From positions 13,662 to 52,927 of the forward strand of contig JXTW01000005.1 in the NCBI GenBank assembly GCA_004368235.1: a stretch of DNA of 39,266 bases, in the 5' to 3' direction. Positions 18,952 to 27,785 of the stretch are shown here, piece after piece (positions within the stretch are counted from its first letter, which is position 1; each line of letters starts with the position of its first letter). Source of the stretch: Helicobacter anseris (GTDB taxonomy: Bacteria; Campylobacterota; Campylobacteria; Campylobacterales; Helicobacteraceae). The translations under genes and the position numbers were made by a program. The notes beneath the pieces were generated by a model. It did no database searches, was not told the DNA's origin, and worked only from the letters and a program-made list of their open reading frames with translations.

Positions 18952-20316
18952 ATGTCAAAAAAAACTATTGAAAAAAAACAAATAAAACGTATCCTGATTG
19001 CCAACCGTGGGGAGATTGCCCTCCGCGCTATCCGTACCATTCAGGAAATGGGAAAAGAGGCTATTGCCATTTATTCAACCGCAGATAAAGATACTCATTA
19101 TCTTGATGTAGCAGATTGTAAAATTTGCATCGGAGGACCAAAATCAAGCGAAAGCTATCTCAATATCCCTGCCATTATGAGTGCTGCAGAACTCTTTGAT
19201 GCAGATGCCATTTTTCCTGGATATGGATTTTTAAGCGAAAATCAAAACTTTGTAGAAATCTGTACTCATCATGGAATAGAATTTATTGGTCCTAGTGCCG
19301 AGGTAATGACTTTAATGAGCGATAAATCTAAAGCTAAAGATGTTATGAAAGATGCCGGCGTGCCAGTTGTAATGGGTAGTGATGGTGCCCTAAAAAACTA
19401 TCAAGAAGCTCAAGAAGTAGCTGATAAAATCGGTTATCCTATAATTATCAAGGCTGCTGCTGGGGGTGGCGGGCGTGGTATGCGCGTCGTTGAAAATCCA
19501 AGCTTATTAAAAAATCTCTATCTTGCAGCAGAATCAGAAGCCCTATCTGCCTTTGGAGATGGCACCATTTATATGGAAAAATTCATTCAAAATCCTAAGC
19601 ATATTGAAGTGCAGATCTTGGCTGACAAACATGGCAATGTTATTCATGTAGGCGAACGCGACTGCTCTATGCAAAGACGCAATCAAAAACTCATAGAAGA
19701 AACTCCTGCAATAGTTTTAGATGAAAACATACGTCAAAAATTACTAGAGACTGCAGTCAAGGCTGCTAAATATATCGGTTATGTAGGTGCTGGTACATTC
19801 GAGTTTTTATTAGATGCAAATAATAAAGATTTTTATTTTATGGAAATGAATACACGTTTGCAAGTAGAGCATACAATTAGTGAAATGGTAAGTGGTCTAG
19901 ACATGGTTGAATGGATGATTAGAATTGCTGAAGGCGAACAATTACCAAGTCAAGATCAAATTAATTTTAAAGGTCATGCCATTGAGTGCAGAATCACAGC
20001 CGAAGATCCTGTTAAATTCTATCCATGCCCTGGCAAAATCACTAAATGGGTAGCTCCAGGCGGTGCAAATGTTCGTATTGATACTCATGCTTATGCTGGC
20101 TATATCGTACCTATGTATTATGATTCTATGATTGGCAAACTTATAGTATGGGGTGAAAACAGAGACAAAGCCATTGCCAAAACTAGACGAGCATTGAAGG
20201 AATTCTGCATTGAAGGAATTAAAACAACTATTCCATTTCATCTTGATATGATGGCTAATCCTGACTTTAAAAAAGCAAAGATTCATACTAAATGGCTTGA
20301 AGAAAATATGGAATAG
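18952..20316 (+). CDS. accC: acetyl-CoA carboxylase biotin carboxylase subunit
   Basis: It carboxylates biotin on AccB using ATP and bicarbonate. The ATP-grasp glycine loop KAAAGGGGRGMRV, the RDCSMQRRNQKLIEE segment and the EMNTRLQVEHTISEM catalytic region are intact. ATG 18952 (MSKKTIEKK) is preferred because AGGTGG at 18941-18946 serves it; this gives 454 residues, the normal length. A sigma-54-type promoter overlaps its stop codon. Confidence 0.96.
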   Translation: MSKKTIEKKQIKRILIANRGEIALRAIRTIQEMGKEAIAIYSTADKDTHYLDVADCKICIGGPKSSESYLNIPAIMSAAELFDADAIFPGYGFLSENQNFVEICTHHGIEFIGPSAEVMTLMSDKSKAKDVMKDAGVPVVMGSDGALKNYQEAQEVADKIGYPIIIKAAAGGGGRGMRVVENPSLLKNLYLAAESEALSAFGDGTIYMEKFIQNPKHIEVQILADKHGNVIHVGERDCSMQRRNQKLIEETPAIVLDENIRQKLLETAVKAAKYIGYVGAGTFEFLLDANNKDFYFMEMNTRLQVEHTISEMVSGLDMVEWMIRIAEGEQLPSQDQINFKGHAIECRITAEDPVKFYPCPGKITKWVAPGGANVRIDTHAYAGYIVPMYYDSMIGKLIVWGENRDKAIAKTRRALKEFCIEGIKTTIPFHLDMMANPDFKKAKIHTKWLEENME

Positions 20317-20325
20317 AAAATGCTT
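20309..20325 (+). promoter_or_regulatory. sigma-54 type promoter upstream of the flagellin-like gene
   Basis: TGGAATAGAAAATGCTT has GG at 20310-20311 and GC at 20322-20323 with exactly ten bases between. It matches the epsilonproteobacterial RpoN pattern TTTGGAA...TTGCTT well on the -24 side and closely on the -12 side. It overlaps the accC stop codon. Transcription would start near 20335, 23 bases before the ATG at 20358. Confidence 0.65.
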
Positions 20326-20357
20326 GTATTTTAGAAATATTGAAAGGAATCAATCAT

Positions 20358-20957
20358 ATGAAAATCACATCGCATAATGCAGGTACCTATCAAGTTTCTA
20401 CCCAAAATACAGGGAAAAATCTGAAGAAAGATTTAAGTGCACAGAAAAAAAGTTTTCAAGATTCTTTAGTTTTAAATGCCCAAAAAAATGCTATCAACAT
20501 CAAAGCAACCAATCAAGCTATTGGTGCCTTGCAAACTATGAATAAAGCATTAGGACATTTGGATGAAAAGCTGCAAACAATAATTAATACTCATGGTAGT
20601 TTACAAAACACACAAGAACAAATTCAAAAAACCCTAAATACAACCTTTAATGGAGAAAAGATTTTTGATCAAGATTTTAGTAAACTTTCTTCTAACATCA
20701 AACTTGATCCTACTAATCTTAAAAAATATGCTCAAAATATCTCTACTCAACAAGATATTTATAAACTTAGTAATGAAATCAAAAAAGAGAGAAATCAAAC
20801 CAATAATGCTATTGATATTCTACAAAATGAGCTTAATAATAAATTGAAAACTGATGCCAACTATGATAAGCTAGATACGACAAAATTAAAAAATCTTGCA
20901 AATGCTCATAATACTAGCGCACTTTCCCTTAGCAGAGTTTCTGAGCTTTTAGCATAG
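20358..20957 (+). CDS. flagellin-like helical protein of unknown function
   Basis: A 199-residue soluble, strongly helical protein with no cysteine, signal peptide or membrane segment. The middle (GALQTMNKALGHLDEKLQ, then TTFNGEKIFDQDF) recalls the D1 helix of flagellins and hook-associated proteins. The end (NAHNTSALSLSRVSELL) recalls a flagellin-like terminal helix. It is rich in Asn, Gln and Lys, also flagellin-like. The start has GAAAGGAAT ahead of it. It lies between accC and pseC and has its own sigma-54-type promoter, both of which point to the flagellum. Family assignment is inference; it could be a minor filament, hook-associated or chaperone-type protein. Confidence 0.6.
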   Translation: MKITSHNAGTYQVSTQNTGKNLKKDLSAQKKSFQDSLVLNAQKNAINIKATNQAIGALQTMNKALGHLDEKLQTIINTHGSLQNTQEQIQKTLNTTFNGEKIFDQDFSKLSSNIKLDPTNLKKYAQNISTQQDIYKLSNEIKKERNQTNNAIDILQNELNNKLKTDANYDKLDTTKLKNLANAHNTSALSLSRVSELLA

Positions 20958-20978
20958 AGATTTAAATTTTATATCTAA

Positions 20979-22088
20979 ATGATTAATCCATATAGCACAC
21001 AATATATTGATAAAACTGATATCAAGGCTATTGTGGATGCTCTTAATGCTCCCCTACTAACACAAGGTCCACTTATCGAACAATTTGAAGAAGAATTAGC
21101 TAATTTTTGCAATACAAAATATGCCCTAGCCTTCAATTCTGCCACTTCTGCACTCTATGCAGCTTATATGGCTTTTAATTTGGAAAACTCCTCGGTTATT
21201 ACAACTCCTATTAGTTTCGTAGCTACCAGTAATATGCTTTTGCAAGCCAAAAGTACCCCTATATTCTGTGATATTAAACAAGATGGTAATATAGATGAAA
21301 ATCTCATTTCCAATCTTATTCAAAATAATACTAAAGCAATTGTAAGCATAGATTATGCAGGCAAAAGCGTAGAAGCAGATGCAATAAAAAAAATAGCAAA
21401 AGCTCATAATCTAATTTGGATTTCTGATTCTTCACATGCTCTAGGGAGTCAATATCAAACCAAAAATATTGGTAATCTAGCTGATGCAACAATATTTAGT
21501 TTCCATCCAGTCAAACCCATTACTACACTCGAGGGTGGCGGGCTTGTATGCAATAGTCCTGAAATATACCAACGAGCAAAACTCATTCGATCCCATGGAG
21601 TAGAAAGGGGGAAATTATGGCACTATGATGTGATAGAGAGTGGTTTTAACTTTAGAATGACAGAAATACAAGCAGCTCTTGGAATATCTCAATTAAAAAA
21701 ATTGCCACTTTTTTTGCAGCATAGAGAAGAAATTGCTACTTTTTATGATAAGACTTTTTGGCAAAACCCATATTTTGATACTCTACATCATCAACATAAT
21801 CATCTATCCACAAACCATCTTTATGTAATTTTATTAAAACCATCTTTATGGCAAAAAAAATCTATTCTTTTTGAATATTTGCATACTCAAGGTATAGGTG
21901 TGCAAGTACACTATCGACCTATCTATCAATTTAGCTATTACAAAAAACTAGGATATAACATTACCCTAAATAATGCAGAATCTTTTTATAATGCCACTCT
22001 CTCAATTCCATGTCATCATAAAATGGATATAAAAATGGCAAAAAAATATGCTGATATTATCCTAAAAGCTTGCCAAAAACTACTTTAA
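20979..22088 (+). CDS. pseC: UDP-4-amino-4,6-dideoxy-N-acetyl-altrosamine transaminase
   Basis: A 369-residue PLP aminotransferase of the DegT/DnrJ/EryC1 family. It performs the second step of pseudaminic acid synthesis, making the amino sugar that is later attached to flagellin. The PLP lysine lies in FSFHPVKPITTLEGGG, and ISDSSHALGSQY and FNFRMTEIQAALG are family motifs. The chain agrees closely with my memory of H. pylori PseC (TTPISFVAT.NMLL, AIVS.DYAGKSVE, HYRPIYQ). Only a weak ribosome site is visible. It follows the flagellin-like gene by 21 bp. Confidence 0.93.
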   Translation: MINPYSTQYIDKTDIKAIVDALNAPLLTQGPLIEQFEEELANFCNTKYALAFNSATSALYAAYMAFNLENSSVITTPISFVATSNMLLQAKSTPIFCDIKQDGNIDENLISNLIQNNTKAIVSIDYAGKSVEADAIKKIAKAHNLIWISDSSHALGSQYQTKNIGNLADATIFSFHPVKPITTLEGGGLVCNSPEIYQRAKLIRSHGVERGKLWHYDVIESGFNFRMTEIQAALGISQLKKLPLFLQHREEIATFYDKTFWQNPYFDTLHHQHNHLSTNHLYVILLKPSLWQKKSILFEYLHTQGIGVQVHYRPIYQFSYYKKLGYNITLNNAESFYNATLSIPCHHKMDIKMAKKYADIILKACQKLL

Positions 22089-22162
22089 TCAAATTTTAAC
22101 TTTCACACTTTCTCCTCTTTTCTAACAAAATTTTATCTTAATTAAAGATGTAATACTAAAAA

Positions 22163-22179
22163 TGGAATTTTTTTTGCTT
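22163..22179 (+). promoter_or_regulatory. sigma-54 promoter upstream of 22215
   Basis: TGGAATTTTTTTTGCTT has GG at 22164-22165 and GC at 22176-22177, ten bases apart, and agrees with the epsilonproteobacterial RpoN consensus on both sides. The gap from pseC (22088) to this gene is 126 bp and no sigma-80 -10 is as good. Predicted start near 22189, 26 bases before the ATG. Confidence 0.75.
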
Positions 22180-22214
22180 TCAATTAAATAACAAATAAGT
22201 ATTTGGAGATAAAA

Positions 22215-22664
22215 ATGCGAGTTTCAAATCAATACCATAACCCAATGCAAGAAATATTTAATGCAAAACAAGAAGCCCAAAGAGAAGCAAATCAAACAGC
22301 TACTCAAGTGCAAAATACTCAACCAATACATACAAAAAAAGAAGTTGTAGATGTTGACAAAACTTTGGAGAATACGGGTGCTACAAGGCAAACATATGGT
22401 CTTTTAGTCTTAGAGCTAATGAGTGATTCAGAATATCAAGCTTTTCAGAGAGCCACTGCTGGCATGAATGAAAGTGATAAAATTATTGCTGCACAATCGC
22501 TTTATTCTCTTACTAGTTTTTATGGAGGCAAACTTCAGGAAAAACACAATGATAAAATTCATCAAAACTCACTTAAAGCCTATCCATCTGCACATAATCA
22601 AAATTTCATCAATCGCTACAAAAATGCATTTGCTTCACAAAATCAAATTGATCTTAGCTCTTAA
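22215..22664 (+). CDS. small conserved-looking protein, probably sigma-54-controlled
   Basis: A 149-residue soluble protein that I do not recognise. The N-terminal half is polar and Gln/Ala-rich and likely disordered. The centre (QTYGLLVLELMSDSEYQAFQRATAGMNESDKIIAAQSLYSLTSFYGGKL) looks folded and helical. The C-terminus is again polar, with several His and Asn. There is no signal peptide or membrane helix. TTGGAGA at 22203-22209 fixes the start. The strong sigma-54 promoter and the position after pseC suggest a flagellar role, perhaps a rod, hook or export accessory protein. Confidence 0.65.
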   Translation: MRVSNQYHNPMQEIFNAKQEAQREANQTATQVQNTQPIHTKKEVVDVDKTLENTGATRQTYGLLVLELMSDSEYQAFQRATAGMNESDKIIAAQSLYSLTSFYGGKLQEKHNDKIHQNSLKAYPSAHNQNFINRYKNAFASQNQIDLSS

Positions 22665-22706
22665 GCATATTTTTAGATTTTTTAATTATAATTATTATTC
22701 TGGTTT

Positions 22707-22784
22707 GTCAAGGTAGCTCAGCTGGTTCAGAGCGCTGGTCTCATAAGCCGGAGGTCGGGGGTTCAAGTCCCCCCCTTGACACCA
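22707..22784 (+). tRNA. tRNA-Met (anticodon CAT)
   Basis: A full cloverleaf: acceptor GTCAAGG/CCTTGAC, D arm GCTC/GAGC, anticodon arm CTGGT/GCCGG with loop CTCATAA, T arm GGGGG/CCCCC with TTCAAGT, and an encoded CCA end. The anticodon stem lacks the three G-C pairs of initiator tRNA, so it is elongator Met. A lysidine-modified tRNA-Ile2 also has CAT and cannot be fully excluded. Confidence 0.93.
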
Positions 22785-23185
22785 TCTAAATATAAATCAA
22801 ACTTAATAACCCAAAATACTCATAAAACACACTACAATATTTAAATATACTTATAAAAACTTCTTATACAAACAATCAAGTCTAAAAAACACAAAAAATT
22901 ATAGTTTACAGGAATTAAAAATTAAATAGTGCGGCAAAGAAGATAAAATCTAAAATACTGGCAAATTCATACAAATACTTTCAGATCCATAAAACTTTAT
23001 AACAATGAAATCATACAAATTGCATCAACTCTTCAGAATAATACTTAATCAATAAATATCTGATGGCATCAAACTACAAACAACAAAACTTATTCTAAAA
23101 AATCAAGCCCCTTGTATAATCAAGAAAAGATTCTCATCAAATCATAACTAAAGGTTATTCTAATTCAATAATTAGAATCCAATTA
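22785..23185. other. gene-free interval after tRNA-Met
   Basis: About 400 bp of A-rich sequence without a convincing gene on either strand. ATTCTAAT (23157-23164) and ATTAGAAT (23171-23178) form a short perfect hairpin. I see no integrase, and no repeat of the tRNA 3' end that would mark an integrated element. Confidence 0.55.
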
Positions 23186-23190
23186 AAAAG

Positions 23191-23218
23191 CCTTTCCCCT
23201 TATGAAAGGGGATTTTTT
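23191..23218. terminator. bidirectional terminator, mainly for lctP
   Basis: CCCCTT (23196-23201) pairs with AAGGGG (23206-23211) around a 4-nt loop. A run of A lies on the left and a run of six T on the right, so a U-tract follows in both directions. It sits immediately at the stop codon of the minus-strand permease gene. Confidence 0.75.
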
Positions 23219-24878
23219 AATGAGAAACTATAGGTATCACTTCTGGTATAACAAAAGCAATAAAAGCACACATTAGACCAATAAGCACAATAAAGGCTAA
23301 AGAATACTTCAATGTAAATCTAAATAGCTCTGATTCTCTACCTACAAGACCTACAGCAGCACAAGCTACCGCTATACTTTGTGGGCTAATCATCTTACCA
23401 ACAACACCACCTACTGTATTTGCAGCTAAAAATAAAATTTCAGGAATATCAAGAGCTCTAGCAGTCACTTGCTGCAAAGTGGCAAATAAAAGGTTTGAGC
23501 TAGTATCACTACCTGTTAAAAATACTCCAAGCCAACCAACAAATGGAGAGAAGAATGCAAATGCATTACCCGTATGAGCTAAAGCTAAAGCTAAAGAAGC
23601 AGAAATACCACTATAATTTGCTATATATGCAAAAGCAAGCACCAATCCTATGGTTAGGATAGCAAATTTCATCTCATTAACCGTCTCTATAAAGGTAGTA
23701 GCCGCCTCTTGCACTTTAACTCTTAAAAGTAGCATACTAATTAAAGCTGTAATGAAAATAGATGTTCCCACTGTATTAATAATAGGTAATTCAAACAATG
23801 ATTTTATAGCTTTATTATCAGGAACTACTGGTTGGGTTTGATAGATTCCAGATAGTGTTTCAAAATTAATCTTAAGTGTGCTGGCATGAAGTATACCATC
23901 AGAAGCAAACAATGCTTTAAAGCTAGGCATAGTCCAAATCACAATCATAACAATTAGAATAATAAAAGGCGACCATGCTAAAATAATTTGAGAAGTACTA
24001 TAAGTTTTATTACTTTTTTTATCTTCTTTTTGATCCTCTTCTTGAGCATCAAATTTAAAAATATGCTTAGGCTGCCAAAACTTTAAGAATATTGTTGTTA
24101 CTGCAATAGATACTATAGCTGATGCAATATCTGGTAATTCTGGTCCTAAATAAGTAGCTGTATAATGCTGGATAATAGCAAAACTAAGACCAGCTACTAG
24201 CAATACTGGCCATGTCTCTTTAATCCCCTTAAAGCCATTCATCAAAAAAACAAGAAAAAATGGAATAAATACAGAAAGCGGGGGGAGCATCAAACCAGTC
24301 ATAGCAGAAATATCAATAGCAGGAACATTAACAAGCTTTGCCATAGCAATAATAGGAATCCCAACTGCACCAAAAGCAACAGGAGCCGTATTAGCAATCA
24401 TACATAGTCCAGCTGCATATAAAGGTCTAAGTCCAAGTCCAACCAAAAGAGCTGCTGTAATAGCAACAGGACCACCAAAGCCAATAGCACCCTCCAAAAA
24501 AGCTCCGAAACAAAAACCAATCAAAATAACCTGTATTCTCTGGTCAGGCGTAATGGCAATAATACTATCACGCAAGATATCAAAATATCCAGACTTAACC
24601 GAAAGTTTATAAAGAAAAATTGCAGCAATAATAATCCATGCAATTGGCCATAATCCATACAAAAATCCATAAATAAGGCTAGAGACAACCTTATCAAAGG
24701 GCATCTCATAGACAAATAAAGCAATTAAAGTTGCCAAAAGCATAGTCAAAAAACCTGCCACATAACCCTTAAGTTTAAAAAGCACTAAGCACATAAAAAA
24801 TAATAAGATAGGTAAACAAGCTACCAGAGCACTAAGCCAGATATTATTTAGTGGATTATAATTTTGTATAAATTCCAT
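23217..24878 (-). CDS. lctP: L-lactate permease
   Basis: A 553-residue inner-membrane carrier with about thirteen membrane helices that takes up lactate. Family landmarks: GYVAGFLTMLLATLIALF, GFCFGAFLEGAIGFGGPVAITAALLVGLGL, GVFLTGSDTSSNLLFATLQ and the C-terminal GGVVGKMISPQSIAVA. The ATG at 24878 (MEFIQNYNPLNN) is preceded by AGAGAGG; an earlier start would add a non-family lead. A TATAAT at 24921-24926 is the likely promoter. H. pylori has two tandem copies; only one is here. Confidence 0.95.
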   Translation of the reverse strand: MEFIQNYNPLNNIWLSALVACLPILLFFMCLVLFKLKGYVAGFLTMLLATLIALFVYEMPFDKVVSSLIYGFLYGLWPIAWIIIAAIFLYKLSVKSGYFDILRDSIIAITPDQRIQVILIGFCFGAFLEGAIGFGGPVAITAALLVGLGLRPLYAAGLCMIANTAPVAFGAVGIPIIAMAKLVNVPAIDISAMTGLMLPPLSVFIPFFLVFLMNGFKGIKETWPVLLVAGLSFAIIQHYTATYLGPELPDIASAIVSIAVTTIFLKFWQPKHIFKFDAQEEDQKEDKKSNKTYSTSQIILAWSPFIILIVMIVIWTMPSFKALFASDGILHASTLKINFETLSGIYQTQPVVPDNKAIKSLFELPIINTVGTSIFITALISMLLLRVKVQEAATTFIETVNEMKFAILTIGLVLAFAYIANYSGISASLALALAHTGNAFAFFSPFVGWLGVFLTGSDTSSNLLFATLQQVTARALDIPEILFLAANTVGGVVGKMISPQSIAVACAAVGLVGRESELFRFTLKYSLAFIVLIGLMCAFIAFVIPEVIPIVSH

Positions 24879-24920
24879 AGAGACCTCTCTTTTTAGATAT
24901 TGTGCGATCATAAGCAAAAA

Positions 24921-24926
24921 ATTATA
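24921..24926 (-). promoter_or_regulatory. -10 element for lctP
   Basis: Minus-strand TATAAT within AAGTATAATTTTTTGC, 43 bases before the lctP ATG. Confidence 0.6.
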
Positions 24927-25043
24927 CTTGAAAAATTACTTTTTATTTCAAAAAGATAAACAAAATATTATCTTTTTTTTAAAAAAATGCTACCTTTTTG
25001 GACAAAATCCTGATTTTCAAAGTAAAAATATAAAGCAGTAAAA

Positions 25044-26057
25044 TTAAAAGACTTTGGCATTTACCTTACTTCGAAAACGTTTTGCCACTTCTTCAAATCG
25101 ATTGACAAAAAACTTATTTTTTGACCCAATATAATCTACCACTTTTTGCAATTCAATATTGTTCAAATCACTAATTGCATTCATACAAGCAGCATCAAAA
25201 TTACTATCATTTGTCTCTGCCATACTTTCTTCAAGTGCCTTAATATGCTCAAATACAAGCCTTTTGCTCTGCGCCTCTTCCTCTCTCCTACCAATAATTT
25301 CTTTTTTAAGATTCATAAGACGTTCCATACTTTGATTTTTTAAGAATGCCTTAGGATAGCTTTGAGTATATTCTAAAATTTCATTTACCAATTTCAACTT
25401 CTCTTCACTCTCATTATAATAAGCCCTATAAGTAGCTTCTAAAAGTTGGGGTGAGAAGTTTTTTAGAATTGCTAATTTATTTTGAGCAACCTCTCGCATC
25501 TTTGCAATTCCTTCTTCTTGAAATGATTTCTGATAAATATTAAAAAGTGTAGTCAAATTATCACATAAACTCTGGTATTTAGCCATCAAAACACTTTTTT
25601 CCTCAATAGGTAAAACCTCCAAATTCTTAGCAATCTTCTCTAGCCAAATTTCTTGATATTGATAAGTTTTTGCCATGATAATACGCTCAACAATCAAAAG
25701 TGGGATTTTTTTTATTCCACTAAAAATTAAAAATTTTAATTCCTCATAAGGATATTTCTCTATATATTTATCAATAATTCCATAAAGCGCACTAATATTA
25801 TCACCCACTCCTTTAATATCCTCTTTTATCACATTTGCTATTTCTAGCAACTCTGGTATTTCTTTTGTTATATCTACAAATCCATTATCAAAAACTTCTT
25901 TTTGAAATTCCATCACTTCGCGTAAATTATGGTCTTGGTATAATTTAAGAATTTCCTCATCACTCTTATTTTCTATATCATAATTACAATTTTGCAAAAA
26001 TAATTTTACCATCCGTATGGATGGTTGATAAGTTGGAATCTCATTTTCAGACTGCAT
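25044..26057 (-). CDS. helical cytoplasmic protein of unknown function downstream of folP
   Basis: A 337-residue soluble protein, almost entirely helical and rich in Glu, Lys and Leu, with no signal peptide or membrane segment. Pieces such as SVLMAKYQSLCDNLTTLFNIYQKSFQEEG and RREEEAQSKRLVFEHIKALEESM suggest coiled coils in the second half. I do not recognise the family. Its start lies within the last codons of folP (11-base overlap) and has GGAGG ahead of it, so it is the last gene of the rppH operon. In H. pylori an uncharacterised gene (HP1233) takes the same place; homology is not shown here. Confidence 0.75.
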   Translation of the reverse strand: MQSENEIPTYQPSIRMVKLFLQNCNYDIENKSDEEILKLYQDHNLREVMEFQKEVFDNGFVDITKEIPELLEIANVIKEDIKGVGDNISALYGIIDKYIEKYPYEELKFLIFSGIKKIPLLIVERIIMAKTYQYQEIWLEKIAKNLEVLPIEEKSVLMAKYQSLCDNLTTLFNIYQKSFQEEGIAKMREVAQNKLAILKNFSPQLLEATYRAYYNESEEKLKLVNEILEYTQSYPKAFLKNQSMERLMNLKKEIIGRREEEAQSKRLVFEHIKALEESMAETNDSNFDAACMNAISDLNNIELQKVVDYIGSKNKFFVNRFEEVAKRFRSKVNAKVF

Positions 26058-27189
26058 AATAAGCCTCCAAAATTTTTACCATATCCTTATGTTCTTCATA
26101 ATCATGTACACGCAAAATAGATGCTCCATTTTGTAAGGCTAAAGAATGTAAAATAAGAGTCGCACAAAGCGCATCTGAAGCACTTTTATTGATAATTTTC
26201 TGAATACTAGATTTTCTACTAGCTCCAACCAAAATTGGTAAGCCATAGCACTGGAAATGGGCTAAATTTTTTACTAAAGCAATGTTTTGATCCATATTTT
26301 TAGCAAAGCCAAAGCCGATATCCAAAATCACATCCTTAACACCATATCTGGCACAATCTTCAAGTTTAGCACTAAAAAAAGCATCCATACTTGCAAAAAT
26401 ATCTTTATATTCAGTAAGTCTTGCCATCTCTTTTGGTGTGCCTTGAGTATGCATTAAAATCAATCTCGCATTAAAACTACTGGCTAACTCAAACATCTTA
26501 TGATCAACCACACCACTCACATCATTAATAATCTTAAACCCTGATTGCAAAGCTGCTTGTACAACCTTAGGATTATAGCTATCAATACTAAAATCAGTGT
26601 GATTAAAAAGTTTTGCTTCTTTAATGTAGGCAAAAATCTCTCTTAAACGTGCAAGCTCTACCTCATCTTCTATAAGATCACTGCCTGGTCGTGAACTAGC
26701 TCCACCTATATCAATGATCTCTACTCCCCCTTGTATAAGCCACTCTATATGTTTAATAGCTCTTTTTAGCTCCATTCTAGAAGCTTCATAAAAACTATCA
26801 GGCGTTATATTAACTATAGCCATAATGCTAGGCTTTGAAAAAGTATTTTTATTAAAAATATGCTCTTGTATCTTATGTCCAAGCTCCCTAAGCCCAAAAG
26901 GCTGAATCAAACATTTTTTAGCCACACGCAAAAGATCTGAAGGTCTACCAAATAAGACTCCATCATATTTTTTCTGATTTCCTAAAATACACTCTCTAGG
27001 TGTAGCAAATTCTGCATTTGCACTTAATGCCTCTTGTTTTAATATCATACATGCGCTAAATTTAAGTTCAGAAACCTTAAAAGCTATAATTTCTGATTTT
27101 TTTTTCATAATATTTAAACCAGCAAAATCACTTCCAACACCTCTAAGCTCATTTAAAATAGAATCTCTGCCCAAAGCTCTTATTTTCAT
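26047..27189 (-). CDS. folP: dihydropteroate synthase
   Basis: It condenses p-aminobenzoate with dihydropterin pyrophosphate in folate synthesis. The pterin-site motifs are IMAIVNITPDSFYEASR, GGVEIIDIGGASSRPGS, FSIDSYNP and LDIGFGFAKN. At 380 residues it has an N-terminal extension of about 110 residues before the barrel, as in H. pylori FolP; that extension has no known role. Its ATG overlaps the holB stop by four bases. Confidence 0.95.
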   Translation of the reverse strand: MKIRALGRDSILNELRGVGSDFAGLNIMKKKSEIIAFKVSELKFSACMILKQEALSANAEFATPRECILGNQKKYDGVLFGRPSDLLRVAKKCLIQPFGLRELGHKIQEHIFNKNTFSKPSIMAIVNITPDSFYEASRMELKRAIKHIEWLIQGGVEIIDIGGASSRPGSDLIEDEVELARLREIFAYIKEAKLFNHTDFSIDSYNPKVVQAALQSGFKIINDVSGVVDHKMFELASSFNARLILMHTQGTPKEMARLTEYKDIFASMDAFFSAKLEDCARYGVKDVILDIGFGFAKNMDQNIALVKNLAHFQCYGLPILVGASRKSSIQKIINKSASDALCATLILHSLALQNGASILRVHDYEEHKDMVKILEAYYAV

Positions 27190-27785
27190 CCGCGCACCTT
27201 TTGTAATATCATCAATAAAAGTGGAAGAAAAACATATTCTAAACGCTGATAGCTTGCCTGTGCCTTTAGTGCTTCATTGAAAAAATCAAGCTCACTTTCA
27301 CTAAGCTTAATATCTGCGTCTTTTACAGCATAGAGCAAAGATTGTATCTGATCTCTGGCTTCTTGTATAGAAAAATCTCGTGTTTTTTTTAAAAAATCAT
27401 AAACCTCTTTTAAACCCATTTTTCTTATCTCTATACCAAAAGGCAAGATCTCTAAATGCTCTCTTTGATCCTCTATAATCATTCTTGATAATATAGTAGG
27501 CAAAAACCCATTTTTATTTCTGCCTAAAAGGATAAATTCTAAACCACTTGGTGATTCTTCTAAAACCTTTAATAATGCATTTTGCGCATAGTGATTAAAC
27601 TTATCTGTGGCAATAATAATTCTTTTATGACCTTCAAAACCAATAAAAGATTCTGCAATCACATTATGCGCATCATCAATTCCAAATTCTTCTTTGTAAA
27701 AAATCTTTAAATTATCCGGACTAATCCCCCTACTTAAAATATCTATCTGTGCTTGCATATCATGAGTTAGGATAATTTTATTCAA
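27186..27785 (-). CDS. holB: DNA polymerase III delta prime subunit
   Basis: A clamp-loader subunit of about 199 residues. It has FEGHKRIIIATDKFNHYAQNALLKVLEESPSGLEFILLGRNKNGFLPTILSRM, the AAA+-like segment of delta prime, without a Walker A motif and without zinc-binding cysteines, and it is shorter than E. coli HolB. No ATG suits the start. A TTG at 27785 inside TTGAATAA, which overlaps the hobA stop codon, has GGAGA eight bases ahead; other TTG codons upstream (27791, 27827) are alternatives. It overlaps folP at the end. Confidence 0.85.
   Translation of the reverse strand: MNKIILTHDMQAQIDILSRGISPDNLKIFYKEEFGIDDAHNVIAESFIGFEGHKRIIIATDKFNHYAQNALLKVLEESPSGLEFILLGRNKNGFLPTILSRMIIEDQREHLEILPFGIEIRKMGLKEVYDFLKKTRDFSIQEARDQIQSLLYAVKDADIKLSESELDFFNEALKAQASYQRLEYVFLPLLLMILQKVRG

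Noticed and set aside
19942-20286. 114-codon minus-strand open frame inside accC
   Set aside because: It is fully antisense to conserved AccC sequence, and its composition (many Phe, Ser, Asn, His) is what the reverse strand of that gene produces.
22707-23216. Possible integrative element next to tRNA-Met
   Set aside because: No integrase, no repeat of the tRNA 3' end and no cargo genes; lctP with its own terminator follows.
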